Assembly: GCA_900016675.1 (NCBI GenBank)
Contig: LN483071.1
Coordinates: 372,001 to 436,000, forward strand
From: Arthrobacter saudimassiliensis
GTDB taxonomy: Bacteria > Actinomycetota > Actinomycetes > Actinomycetales > Micrococcaceae
Reading direction: 5' to 3'
Length of the DNA: 64,000 nt
Part shown: positions 10,917 to 20,254 of the stretch, in pieces
Numbering within the stretch: position 1 is the first letter of the stretch
How the letters are laid out: every line of letters starts with the position of its first letter
Made by a program: the position numbers and the translations under genes
The notes under the pieces: model-generated
Seen by the model: only the letters and a program-made list of their open reading frames with translations
Databases searched by the model: none
Told to the model about the DNA's origin: nothing

Positions 10917-13022
10917 CTATTCCTGCAGGGAATCCGGCAGGACGGCTTCCGGCGCCTCGGCCTCCCAGCCGGTGGCGGCGCGGATCCGTTCGGCAAACAC
11001 TTCGGCGGTGCTCTCGGCGTAGGTGCGGGTGACGTGGTCGTGGTCCATGTAGACGGCCACGTTGCCGATGATGCCGGGGCACTCCTCCGCCGTGCAGAGC
11101 TGGTCGGTCATGTCGAGGACCTTGACGCCGGGGATCCGTCCGGGCAGGGACTCGAGCGGCGACACGGCAGCGAGCAGCCCGCTGCGCGGCACCCGGCAGG
11201 CCTGGACGTCGAGGTCGTTGGCTTCGAGGCACTTGAACATGTCGAACTCGAACCGCGGGTTGTCCCGCATCGCCAGGACCGTGATCCCGGCCTCGGCGAA
11301 CGGGCGGACGCCGTCCTCGTAGCCGCCGGCCAGGACCTCGTCCGGGCTGGATTCGCGGGTGACGGATGCCACCGTGTAGACGGCGTCGGGCCGGTGCTCC
11401 AGCACATAGTCCCGGGCCGCGGCGTTGTGCGCGTTGCACTCCGCGGAGCGTTCGGGGTCCTCGGCGCCGTAGCGGCATCCCATCTTCAGGATGGTGACGA
11501 CGTGCCAGTCATTGGCCAGGGCGGTGGGCCGCAGCGCGGCGGACCACTGCATGGCGTGCGAGTCGCCCAGGACCAGGATGGTCTTTTCGGCTCCCTCGGC
11601 CGTGCCGATCTGCTGGCAGTGCCCGTCGAGCACGGAGTCCTCCGCCGGGGCGATGTCCGCCGGGCAGGGGCCGTCGAAGCGGGCCCATTCGCTGTCCAGG
11701 TTGGCCGCCGCGGGCTTGACCAGCGCCTGGGTGGAGGCGGCGTGTTCGAAGTCCGGGTCCAGCACGCGGGCACCGGGGTTGTCCGCAATGCTCTGCTGCT
11801 GCAGCTGCCGGGCGTCGGCGTGGGCCTTCGCCTGGGCACCGGCCAGCGGCAGGGCCACGAGGGCCGCGCAGGCCGCGGTGACGACGGCGCTGCGCCGGGC
11901 GGTGGCCTCCGACCAGTGCCAGCCGCGCAGCGGGCGCTCCACGAGCCGGGTGGTCAGCAGGGCCAGTACCAGGGAGGCCAGGATGATTCCCGCGCCGCCG
12001 GCCAGCCCCGCCCTCGGCTGCCCGCTCCAGGCGAGTGAGAAGACCAGCAGCGGCCAGTGCCACAGGTACAGCGCATAGGAGTTGTCCCCCAGCTTCACCA
12101 GCGGCCCCCAGGCCAGGAGCCGGTCCGCTCCCCAGCGGAGCCCCGTGTGCCCGGCGGCAATGATCAGGGCGGCCGCCAGCAGCGGCCACAGGGCGATCCA
12201 TCCCGGGAACTGCTGCTGGACCTGCAGGACCAGGCCGCAGCTGAGCATCGCCGCCAGGCCGATCCAGCCCAGGGCGCCGCGCACGGCGGCCGGCAGGCGC
12301 AGATACGGCAGCAGCAGCGCCAGGAGCGAGCCCAGCGCGAACTCCCAGAGCCGGGTCCGGGTGTCGAAGTAGGCGTAGGCCTGGTTGGTCGCCGTTTGCT
12401 GGACCGAGAAGGCGAGCGAGGCGGCGAAGACGACTCCGAACACCGCAATCAGCAGCGGCCGCGGCCGCAGCCCGAACCTGCGCACGGCGAAGGCAGTTGC
12501 GGCGAACAGCAGCGGCCAGAGGACAAAGACCTGGCCCTGGACCGACAGGGACCAGAAGTGCTGCAGCGGGCTGGCGGAGCTGTTGTCGCGTTCGTAGTAG
12601 TCGACGGCGCTGTTGGCGAGGACCCAGTTCTGGACGTACAGCAGGGAGGCCCAGCCCTGGCGGAACAGGCCGCTCCAGGTGCTGACCGGCAGCAGCATCG
12701 CCGCTCCCGCCAGCACCGCCAGCAGGACCAGGCCGGCCGCCGGAACCAGGCGCTTAAAGGCGCGGGCCCAGTACCGGGCCAGCTCCAAGGGGCGGCCGGC
12801 CTCAAGCCGGCGGGTGAAGGAACCGGTGAGCAGGAAGGCGGAGATCAGCAGGAAGATGTCCACACCGCCGGAGACCCGGCCGAGCCAGACGTGGTAGAGC
12901 ACCACCAGTACGACGGCCAGGGCCCGCAGGCCCTGGACCTCGGGCCGGTACCCGGGGCGGGCCGCCGCGTCGGAGTTGCCGGAGGCAGGCCGGGCTGGCG
13001 CCTGGAGCCGGAGTGCGGACAC
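10917..13022 (-). CDS. Membrane acyltransferase (OafA/YrhL type) with C-terminal SGNH domain
   Basis: A 701-residue protein of the acyltransferase-3 family, which moves acyl groups (often acetyl) onto surface polysaccharides or peptidoglycan. Residues ~25-420 hold about ten membrane helices; YRPEVQGLRALAVVLVVLYH carries the family histidine and FWSLSVQGQVFVLWPLLF is a second hallmark. The C-terminal SGNH-hydrolase-like domain has GDSH at 486-489 and a D660/H663 pair (YMDHDHVT), a complete catalytic triad. The GTG start at 13022 has AAAGGGA eight bases upstream. The target sugar cannot be told. It lies alone between the groEL terminator and guaB. Confidence 0.9.
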   Translation of the reverse strand: MSALRLQAPARPASGNSDAAARPGYRPEVQGLRALAVVLVVLYHVWLGRVSGGVDIFLLISAFLLTGSFTRRLEAGRPLELARYWARAFKRLVPAAGLVLLAVLAGAAMLLPVSTWSGLFRQGWASLLYVQNWVLANSAVDYYERDNSSASPLQHFWSLSVQGQVFVLWPLLFAATAFAVRRFGLRPRPLLIAVFGVVFAASLAFSVQQTATNQAYAYFDTRTRLWEFALGSLLALLLPYLRLPAAVRGALGWIGLAAMLSCGLVLQVQQQFPGWIALWPLLAAALIIAAGHTGLRWGADRLLAWGPLVKLGDNSYALYLWHWPLLVFSLAWSGQPRAGLAGGAGIILASLVLALLTTRLVERPLRGWHWSEATARRSAVVTAACAALVALPLAGAQAKAHADARQLQQQSIADNPGARVLDPDFEHAASTQALVKPAAANLDSEWARFDGPCPADIAPAEDSVLDGHCQQIGTAEGAEKTILVLGDSHAMQWSAALRPTALANDWHVVTILKMGCRYGAEDPERSAECNAHNAAARDYVLEHRPDAVYTVASVTRESSPDEVLAGGYEDGVRPFAEAGITVLAMRDNPRFEFDMFKCLEANDLDVQACRVPRSGLLAAVSPLESLPGRIPGVKVLDMTDQLCTAEECPGIIGNVAVYMDHDHVTRTYAESTAEVFAERIRAATGWEAEAPEAVLPDSLQE

Positions 13023-13111
13023 GGAGGAGTCCCTTTCGGTCGGTGGACAACCTCACGAGTTTATCGGCGCGGTGCAAATCGGCAGGCTGCGCGGCCGGCG
13101 GCCCGGGGACG

Positions 13112-13150
13112 AAAAAGGCCCCCGCCCGGCAGCCTGCCGGGCGGGGACCT
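13112..13150 (-). terminator. Intrinsic terminator after groEL
   Basis: An inverted repeat CCCCGCCCGGCAG / CTGCCGGGCGGGG lies about 20 bases past the groEL stop. On the minus strand it runs into CCTTTTTCG, a textbook U-tract. Confidence 0.88.
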
Positions 13151-13168
13151 TCTCTTCAGCGGTGCTGC

Positions 13169-14845
<1,677 letters not shown>

Positions 14846-15142
14846 CTACTTGGTGACGACAGCGAGGACGTCGCGGGCGGAGAGGATGAGGTACTCCTCG
14901 CCGCCGTGCTTGACCTCGGTTCCGCCGTACTTGGAGTAGATGACGACGTCGCCCTCGGCGACATCGACGGGGACGCGGTTGCCGTTGTCATCGACACGGC
15001 CCGGTCCAACCGCGACGACCTGCCCCTCCTGGGGCTTCTCCTTCGCGGTATCCGGGATCACCAGGCCGGAAGCGGTGGTCTGCTCGGCTTCGAGCGGACG
15101 GACAACAATACGATCCTCAAGGGGCTTGATAGAGACCGACAC
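14846..15142 (-). CDS. groES: Co-chaperonin GroES (10 kDa)
   Basis: Cap of the GroEL chamber. It has 98 residues, with the standard [16 protein letters not shown] start, the mobile loop around residues 18-32 and the roof-loop region near residue 50. The start codon has GGAGAG upstream (minus strand). It is the first gene of the heat-shock operon, preceded by a TTGACC/TAAAGT promoter flanked by two CIRCE operators. groEL follows. Confidence 0.97.
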   Translation of the reverse strand: MSVSIKPLEDRIVVRPLEAEQTTASGLVIPDTAKEKPQEGQVVAVGPGRVDDNGNRVPVDVAEGDVVIYSKYGGTEVKHGGEEYLILSARDVLAVVTK

Positions 15143-15237
15143 TCGGGCTCTCCTTTGCGTAGTTCTGCTAACGGACTGTGGACCGAAAGTTGGCGCTGGC
15201 CGTCGTCGCGGTGCCGGTTGGCGCTTCCCTTACGGAA

Positions 15238-15264
15238 TTAGCACCCGCACAGCGGGAGTGCTAG
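15238..15264 (-). promoter_or_regulatory. CIRCE operator 1 (HrcA site)
   Basis: TTAGCACCC-N9-GAGTGCTAG matches the CIRCE consensus TTAGCACTC-N9-GAGTGCTAA at 16 of 18 positions, with the exact nine-base spacer. It covers the likely transcription start and early leader of groES. Confidence 0.92.
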
Positions 15265-15269
15265 TTGAG

Positions 15270-15298
15270 ACTTTATGCACTGGTTAGCACTCGGTCAA
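15270..15298 (-). promoter_or_regulatory. Sigma-A-type promoter of groES-groEL
   Basis: On the minus strand TTGACC (15293-15298) and TAAAGT (15270-15275) are separated by exactly 17 bases. The -35 box touches CIRCE 2, and CIRCE 1 begins five bases downstream of the -10, so repressor bound at either site would block polymerase. Confidence 0.82.
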
Positions 15299-15310
15299 GC
15301 AGAGTGCCAG
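15284..15310 (-). promoter_or_regulatory. CIRCE operator 2 (HrcA site)
   Basis: TTAGCACTC-N9-GAGTGCCAG matches CIRCE at 16 of 18 positions, with a perfect left half. It overlaps the groES -35 box. Its centre is 46 bases from that of CIRCE 1. Confidence 0.9.
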
Positions 15311-15394
15311 CATCGGTGCCGCCTCTTCAAACCGCACATCGGGCGGGGCTCCGTCAAGCCGGAAGACGCCGGTGTCACAGAGTGGGACTGGAAG

Positions 15395-15424
15395 TTGCTT
15401 AGCCTTGCCTAACCCATGTAGCTT
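15395..15424 (+). promoter_or_regulatory. Promoter with DtxR/IdeR-like iron box for the siderophore operon
   Basis: TTGCTT (15395-15400) and TAGCTT (15419-15424) are spaced by 18 bases. The spacer holds TTAGCCTTGCCTAACCCAT (15399-15417), close to the DtxR/IdeR consensus TTAGGTTAGGCTAACCTAA. Iron-loaded repressor bound here would cover the promoter. The rest of the 367-base groES to siderophore-gene gap holds the CIRCE sites and the groES promoter. Confidence 0.7.
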
Positions 15425-15509
15425 TCAACTGCGCGCACCAATTAGCAAACATTTGCGTGACCTATTCTCCGCACCGCCGGTAAGTCACCCTGAGATCCAC
15501 GGAGCCCCC

Positions 15510-16460
15510 ATGATCGCCAAGTCCCGCCTGCTGGCCGGCACCGCCCTCGTGTCCCTGCTGGCCCTGAGCGCCTGCTCCACCGAGAGCGCGTCCGCCGACG
15601 CCGAGGCATCGTCGACAGCGCCGTCGACCATCTCCGTCGAGCACGAGCAGGGCACGACCGAGGTTCCCGTGAACCCCGAGACCGTCTACGCCTTCGACCT
15701 GGGCGCCCTGGACACCCTGGACGCCCTCGGCGTCGAGGTGGACGGCGTTCCGGCCGCCAACTTCCCCGAGAGCCTGTCCAAGTACGACGGCGAGGAATAC
15801 GAGAAGATCGGCAGCATGAAGGAGCCGGACTTCGAGGCCATCAGCGCAGGCGCCCCGGACCTGATCATCATGTCCGGCCGCGTCGCCGACTCCTACGAGG
15901 AGCTCAGCAAGATCGCCCCGACCATCAACCTCAGCGTCTCCAACGAGGACCCGTGGACCTCGTTCCAGGAGAACACCGAGATCCTGGGCCAGATCTTCGA
16001 CAAGGAAGACGAGGCCGCCGAGGCCCTCGCCGCCCTGGACGAATCCGTCGAGGAGACCAAGGCAGCGGCCGCCGACGCCGGCACCGGCCTGATCGTGATG
16101 ACCAGCGGCGGCGAGATGACCGCCTACGGCGCCGGCTCGCGCTTCGGCCTGATCCATGACGTGCTGGGCGTGAAGACCGCCGCGGACATCGCCTCCGACG
16201 GCAAGCACGGCGAGGCCGTGTCCTTCGAGTACATCGCGGACACCAACCCGGACCACCTGTTCGTGATCGACCGCGACGCCGCCGTCGGCCAGGCCGGCGA
16301 GGCAGCCTCCGCCGTGCTCGACAACGAGCTGGTGAAGGGCACCAACGCCGCGAAGAACGGGCAGATCACCATGCTGGACTCCTCCAGCTGGTACCTGGTC
16401 GGCTACGGGCTGAACAACGTGCAGTCCCAGGTCGACACCATCCTGGAAGCCATTTCCTAG
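15510..16460 (+). CDS. Iron-siderophore ABC transporter, substrate-binding lipoprotein
   Basis: A 316-residue extracytoplasmic receptor of the FecB/CeuE/FatB type. The signal peptide ends in the lipobox LSAC with the lipidated cysteine at residue 22. A periplasmic-binding fold follows, with family-like ALGVEVDGVP, PDLIIMSGR and LDSSSWYLVGYG. The ATG at 15510 has GGAG six bases upstream; the longer open frame from 15372 lacks a signal sequence. It is the first gene of a four-gene importer behind a DtxR-like box, so iron starvation probably induces it. CeuE/YclQ-like proteins bind catecholate siderophores, but the ligand here is not determined. Confidence 0.92.
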   Translation: MIAKSRLLAGTALVSLLALSACSTESASADAEASSTAPSTISVEHEQGTTEVPVNPETVYAFDLGALDTLDALGVEVDGVPAANFPESLSKYDGEEYEKIGSMKEPDFEAISAGAPDLIIMSGRVADSYEELSKIAPTINLSVSNEDPWTSFQENTEILGQIFDKEDEAAEALAALDESVEETKAAAADAGTGLIVMTSGGEMTAYGAGSRFGLIHDVLGVKTAADIASDGKHGEAVSFEYIADTNPDHLFVIDRDAAVGQAGEAASAVLDNELVKGTNAAKNGQITMLDSSSWYLVGYGLNNVQSQVDTILEAIS

Positions 16461-16525
16461 CACCTTCGCTCCCGCGGTTCCGGCCCCGCCGGGCCGGAAC
16501 CGCGGCACTTCCCACGGATCGTGAC

Positions 16526-17557
16526 ATGACCGCAGCGCTCACCGCTCCCCCGACTCCGGCGTCGGCCGGAGAACCGCCCAGGCCCCGCCGCTTGACGCAG
16601 GCCGGGGCCCTTGCCGTGTCCGGGCTCGCCGTCCTGGCCCTGGCCGTTGCCAGCATGTTCATCGGCGTATCCGATGTCTCGCTGGGCGCGCTGCTGGCCG
16701 GCGACGCCCATGCGTGGGACATGTTCTGGATCTCCCGGCTGCCCCGGACCCTGGCCGTGGTGCTGGCGGGCATGGCGCTGAGCGTGGCCGGGCTCATCAT
16801 GCAGCTGATGGCCCGCAACAAGTTTGTGGAACCCTCCACCGTCGGCACGGTGGAGTCGGCTTCCCTGGGCATCCTGGTCGTGACGGTGCTGCTTCCCGGT
16901 GCGTCCCTGTTCGTGAAGATGGGTGTCGCCTCCGTCTTCGCCATGGCCGGCACTGCCCTGTTCCTGCTCGTGCTGCGCCGGATCCCGCTGCGCAACACCC
17001 TGCTGGTGCCGCTGGTCGGGATCATGCTCGGCGGCGTGATCGCCGCGGTCACCACCTTTTTCGCCTACCGCTGGGACCTGCTGCAGACCCTCAACAGCTG
17101 GACCGTCGGCGACTTCTCCGGCGTCCTGCGCGGCCGCTACGAACTGCTCTGGATCGTGGCCGCCCTGACCCTCGTCGGCTTCCTGGCCGCCAACCGCTTC
17201 ACGGTGGCCGGCATGGGCCAGGAGTTCACCACCAACCTCGGCCTGAACTACAACCGGGTGATGCGCCTGGGCCTGGTCATCGTCTCCCTGATCAGCGCCG
17301 TCGTCGTCGTATCGGTCGGTTCCATTCCCTTCCTCGGCCTGATCGTGCCCAACCTCGTGTCCCTGATGATCGGCGACAACGTGCGCCGCGCGGTGCCCTG
17401 GGTCGCCGTCTTCGGCGCCGGATTCGTGCTGGTCTGCGACATCATCAGCCGCACCATCCGCTTCCCCTACGAAATCCCGGTGGGCGTCATCGTCTCCGCC
17501 CTGGGCAGCGCCCTGTTCCTGTACCTGCTCCTGCGAAAGCGCTCCGCCCGTGGCTAA
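16526..17557 (+). CDS. Iron-siderophore ABC transporter permease 1 (FecCD family)
   Basis: A 343-residue inner-membrane permease with about nine hydrophobic helices. RLPRTLAVVLAGMALSVAGLIMQ (about residues 72-94) and FLGLIVPNLV (about 270) are FecCD hallmarks, the latter part of the ATPase-contact region. It forms a heterodimer with the next gene product. It lies 65 bases after the lipoprotein gene and overlaps the next gene by eight bases. It resembles CeuB/FatD more than the vitamin B12 permease BtuC, based on motif memory only. Confidence 0.92.
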   Translation: MTAALTAPPTPASAGEPPRPRRLTQAGALAVSGLAVLALAVASMFIGVSDVSLGALLAGDAHAWDMFWISRLPRTLAVVLAGMALSVAGLIMQLMARNKFVEPSTVGTVESASLGILVVTVLLPGASLFVKMGVASVFAMAGTALFLLVLRRIPLRNTLLVPLVGIMLGGVIAAVTTFFAYRWDLLQTLNSWTVGDFSGVLRGRYELLWIVAALTLVGFLAANRFTVAGMGQEFTTNLGLNYNRVMRLGLVIVSLISAVVVVSVGSIPFLGLIVPNLVSLMIGDNVRRAVPWVAVFGAGFVLVCDIISRTIRFPYEIPVGVIVSALGSALFLYLLLRKRSARG

Positions 17558-18578
17558 GCCCCCTTCCGACGCGGCGGTTTCCCCGCTGCCCCAGGCCATG
17601 ACGCAGACCCGGCGCAAGCCGGTCCGCTCGGTCTCCCCGCGGACCTGGATCCTCATCCTCGGCATTGCCTCAGCGGTCCTGGTGCTGCTGTTCATGACCA
17701 TCGACCTGCGCGGCAACCTCGGATACGTCCTGCCCCGGCGGGCGATCAAGGTCGGCACCATGATCCTGGTGGCCTACGCCGTGGCCGTGTCCACCGTGCT
17801 GTTCCAGACCGTGACCAGCAACCGGATCCTCACGCCCTCGATCATGGGCTTCGACGCCCTGTACATGCTGATCCAGACCGTCCTGGTCTTCGCCCTCGGC
17901 GGGCAGGTGCTGCTCTCCGCCCCCGAGTCCGTCCGCTTCCTGCTCGAGATCGCCCTCATGGTCGGCTTCTCGTTCCTGCTCTACCGGTGGCTGTTCACCG
18001 GCGCCGGGCGCAGCCTGCACCTGATGCTGCTGGTGGGCATCGTGTTCGGCACCATGTTCCGCGGCTTCAACTCGCTGCTGCAGCGGCTGATCGACCCCAG
18101 CGAGTTCATCATCCTGCAGGATTTGTTCTTCGCCAGCTTCAACCGGGTCGACCCGACCCTGCTGGGCGTCTCGATTCTCGCCGTCGCCGCCGTGTCCGTG
18201 GTCGCCTGGCGGATGCGCCACCAGTTCGACGTCCTCTCGCTGGGACGCGAAACCGCCATCAACCTGGGCGTGGAGCACCGGAGCGCCGTCACCAAGACAT
18301 TGCTGATCTGCTCCGTGCTGGTCGCCGTGTCCACCGCACTGGTCGGTCCCGTCACGTTCTTCGGGCTGCTGATCGCCTCGCTGGCCTACCAGCTGTGCTC
18401 CCGCTTCCGGCACACCGCCGTGCTGCCCATCGCCGTCTTCCTGGGCATCATCGCCCTCGTCGGCGGGCAGCTGGTCCTCGAGCAGGTGTTCTCCTTCGAC
18501 ACCGCGCTCAGCATCATCATCGAATTCGTCGGAGGAATCGTCTTCATCCTCCTGCTGTTGAAAGGCTCCATCAAATGA
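17550..18578 (+). CDS. Iron-siderophore ABC transporter permease 2 (FecCD family)
   Basis: A 342-residue second permease subunit of the importer, with the FecCD pieces LTPSIMGFDALYMLIQT (about residue 92) and GPVTFFGLLIASLAYQL (about 270). It has about nine membrane helices. The GTG start overlaps the stop of permease 1, and the stop overlaps the ATG of the ATPase gene (ATGA), so the three are translationally coupled. Confidence 0.92.
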   Translation: MAKPPSDAAVSPLPQAMTQTRRKPVRSVSPRTWILILGIASAVLVLLFMTIDLRGNLGYVLPRRAIKVGTMILVAYAVAVSTVLFQTVTSNRILTPSIMGFDALYMLIQTVLVFALGGQVLLSAPESVRFLLEIALMVGFSFLLYRWLFTGAGRSLHLMLLVGIVFGTMFRGFNSLLQRLIDPSEFIILQDLFFASFNRVDPTLLGVSILAVAAVSVVAWRMRHQFDVLSLGRETAINLGVEHRSAVTKTLLICSVLVAVSTALVGPVTFFGLLIASLAYQLCSRFRHTAVLPIAVFLGIIALVGGQLVLEQVFSFDTALSIIIEFVGGIVFILLLLKGSIK

Positions 18579-19333
18579 TCCAGGTCTCCGGCGTCACCAA
18601 GCGGTACGGAACGCAGACCGTGGTGGACGAGGTCACCTGCTCGATCGCCGACGGCGGCATCACCTCGATCATCGGGCCCAACGGCGCCGGCAAGTCCACG
18701 CTGCTGTCCATGATCAGCCGCCTGCTGCCGCTGGATGCGGGTTCGGTCTCCGTGGACGGGCTCGACGTCGTCGCCACTCCCGGCCGCGACCTGGCCCGCC
18801 GGATGGCCATCCTGCGCCAGGACAACCAGCTGACCGTGCGCCTGACTGTGCGGGACCTGGTCGGTTTCGGCCGCTACCCGCACAACGGCGGCCGGCCGAC
18901 GACGGAGGACAAGGGCCACATCGAGCGGGCCATGGAGTACCTGGACCTGACCGCGCTGGCCGACAAGTTCGTCGATGAGCTGTCCGGCGGCCAGCGCCAG
19001 CGGGCCTTCATCGCCATGGTGCTGGCCCAGGACACCGACTACCTGCTGCTGGACGAGCCGCTGAACAACCTGGACATGAAGCATTCGGTGGAGATGATGC
19101 GCCTGCTGCGGCGCCTGGCCGACGACTTCGGCAAGACGGTGGTGCTGGTCATCCACGACATCAACTTCGCGTCCTGCTATTCCGACAACATCATCGCCAT
19201 GGCCGACGGGCGCCTGCTGCACCAGGGCACGCCGGAGCAGATCATGCGGCCCGAGGTGCTCCAGGACATCTACGAGATCGACATCCGCATCGAGGACATC
19301 GAAGGCAACCGGATCGGCGTCTACTTCGCCTAG
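18575..19333 (+). CDS. Iron-siderophore ABC transporter ATP-binding protein
   Basis: A 252-residue ATPase that drives the importer. Walker A is GPNGAGKST (about residues 32-40), the ABC signature LSGGQRQR (about 135), Walker B YLLLDEPLNNLD (about 155) and the switch histidine LVIHDINF (about 190). The ATG at 18575 overlaps the previous stop by four bases. It ends the operon; a stem-loop follows at 19394-19429. The frame is open far upstream, but only from this ATG is it homologous. Confidence 0.95.
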   Translation: MIQVSGVTKRYGTQTVVDEVTCSIADGGITSIIGPNGAGKSTLLSMISRLLPLDAGSVSVDGLDVVATPGRDLARRMAILRQDNQLTVRLTVRDLVGFGRYPHNGGRPTTEDKGHIERAMEYLDLTALADKFVDELSGGQRQRAFIAMVLAQDTDYLLLDEPLNNLDMKHSVEMMRLLRRLADDFGKTVVLVIHDINFASCYSDNIIAMADGRLLHQGTPEQIMRPEVLQDIYEIDIRIEDIEGNRIGVYFA

Positions 19334-19360
19334 CGGTGGACCGCCGCAACCAGAGGTCAT

Positions 19361-19379
19361 GTTTAGTCTGAGACTGAAC
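19361..19379. repeat. Short inverted repeat between operon end and orphan gene
   Basis: GTTTAGTCT-G-AGACTGAAC is an inverted repeat with one mismatch, followed by AAAAC. It could be a weak terminator for the minus strand or a protein site. It lies 28 bases past the ABC ATPase stop. Confidence 0.35.
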
Positions 19380-19393
19380 AAAACGGGGATATG

Positions 19394-19429
19394 CGTCTGC
19401 CCCGGAGAAGCATGACTCCGGGGCAGACG
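19394..19429. terminator. Strong stem-loop between convergent genes
   Basis: CGTCTGCCCCGGAG / CTCCGGGGCAGACG is a perfect 14-bp stem with an eight-base loop, between the plus-strand siderophore operon and the minus-strand orphan gene. Neither side has a good U-tract, so termination is inferred from position and stability. Confidence 0.6.
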
Positions 19430-19451
19430 TGAAGAGCGGGCCTGTGCAGCG

Positions 19452-20057
19452 CTACTGCTGGACCGCGGATCCCGGGACGTTCTGACCGGTACCGCCGCCC
19501 AGACCTGCATTCATCTGCTGCTGCAGATTGATTTGGGCCTGCTGGTTTAGCAGGCCCATAGCCTGCATGTTCATGGACTCCTCGTGGCGGAGGCGGGCAT
19601 GATCTGCGAAGAGGCGGGAATTGATCTCGTCCCGCATCTGCTCGAGCTTCGATTTTTCCAGTACCGATACACGGATCATGCTGTCGCCGCCACCGTGGTT
19701 CTTGATCTTCATTGCGGCACTCATCGCGTTGAGAATGAGAGACACAGCAAGAATCAGGAATACGTATCCGAAGAAGTTATCCAGCATATTGAGAGCGACG
19801 GCAAGGAAGATCAACCCGAAGATAGCCCGCCCGAGGGAGAACTTGACCTCTACCCCTACGCTGGCAGTCCCACTCAAGGGATAGGCTTCATCCTTGTACC
19901 CGAGAGGGATGATACCGAAGAGGGTGTTGGGGCTCTTCGAGATCACTCTCGTATTGGTAACGGCAATCTCAGTCTTAAGCCAGAACAGCACGACCGAAGG
20001 ACTGAACTTGGAAGTACTGACTCCAGTTTCTCCCGGCGCAAAGACAATGCCACTCAT
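19452..20057 (-). CDS. Orphan two-helix membrane protein, possible bacterial PH-like domain
   Basis: I do not recognise this gene. The 201-residue protein has a beta-rich N-terminus (LKTEIAVTNTRVI, then GIIPLGYKDEAYPL), two adjacent membrane helices (about residues 75-91 and 95-113), a short stretch ending in LEKSKLEQMRDEINSRL, and a Q/N/M/G-rich tail without clear fold. The N-terminal pattern, which continues after the helices, resembles bacterial PH domains split by a membrane hairpin; that is a guess. ATG at 20057 has AGGAAAGG eight bases upstream. Base and codon use are visibly more AT-rich than in all neighbours, which suggests acquisition by transfer. It lies alone between two other transcription units. 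Confidence 0.7.
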   Translation of the reverse strand: MSGIVFAPGETGVSTSKFSPSVVLFWLKTEIAVTNTRVISKSPNTLFGIIPLGYKDEAYPLSGTASVGVEVKFSLGRAIFGLIFLAVALNMLDNFFGYVFLILAVSLILNAMSAAMKIKNHGGGDSMIRVSVLEKSKLEQMRDEINSRLFADHARLRHEESMNMQAMGLLNQQAQINLQQQMNAGLGGGTGQNVPGSAVQQ

Positions 20058-20254
20058 TATTTGTACCTTTCCTGATACGAAGACGCGCACATCAGGGTGC
20101 GACGTTTCGTTAGCGTGATTTGAAGGGCATTTATCTTCGGTGCCGAGAGGCTAGATAGATAGATCACCGACGGCAGCCATTATCCCCGGTCTTCTGTATC
20201 GTCCGGGTCGAGAGAATGGTTAGCAACTGCTCAGTAAGTTGTTGCTTTGAGCCC

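Noticed and set aside
19584-20118. Plus-strand frames opposite the orphan membrane gene
   Set aside because: The minus-strand frame has a strong ribosome site and coherent membrane helices; the plus-strand frames do not.
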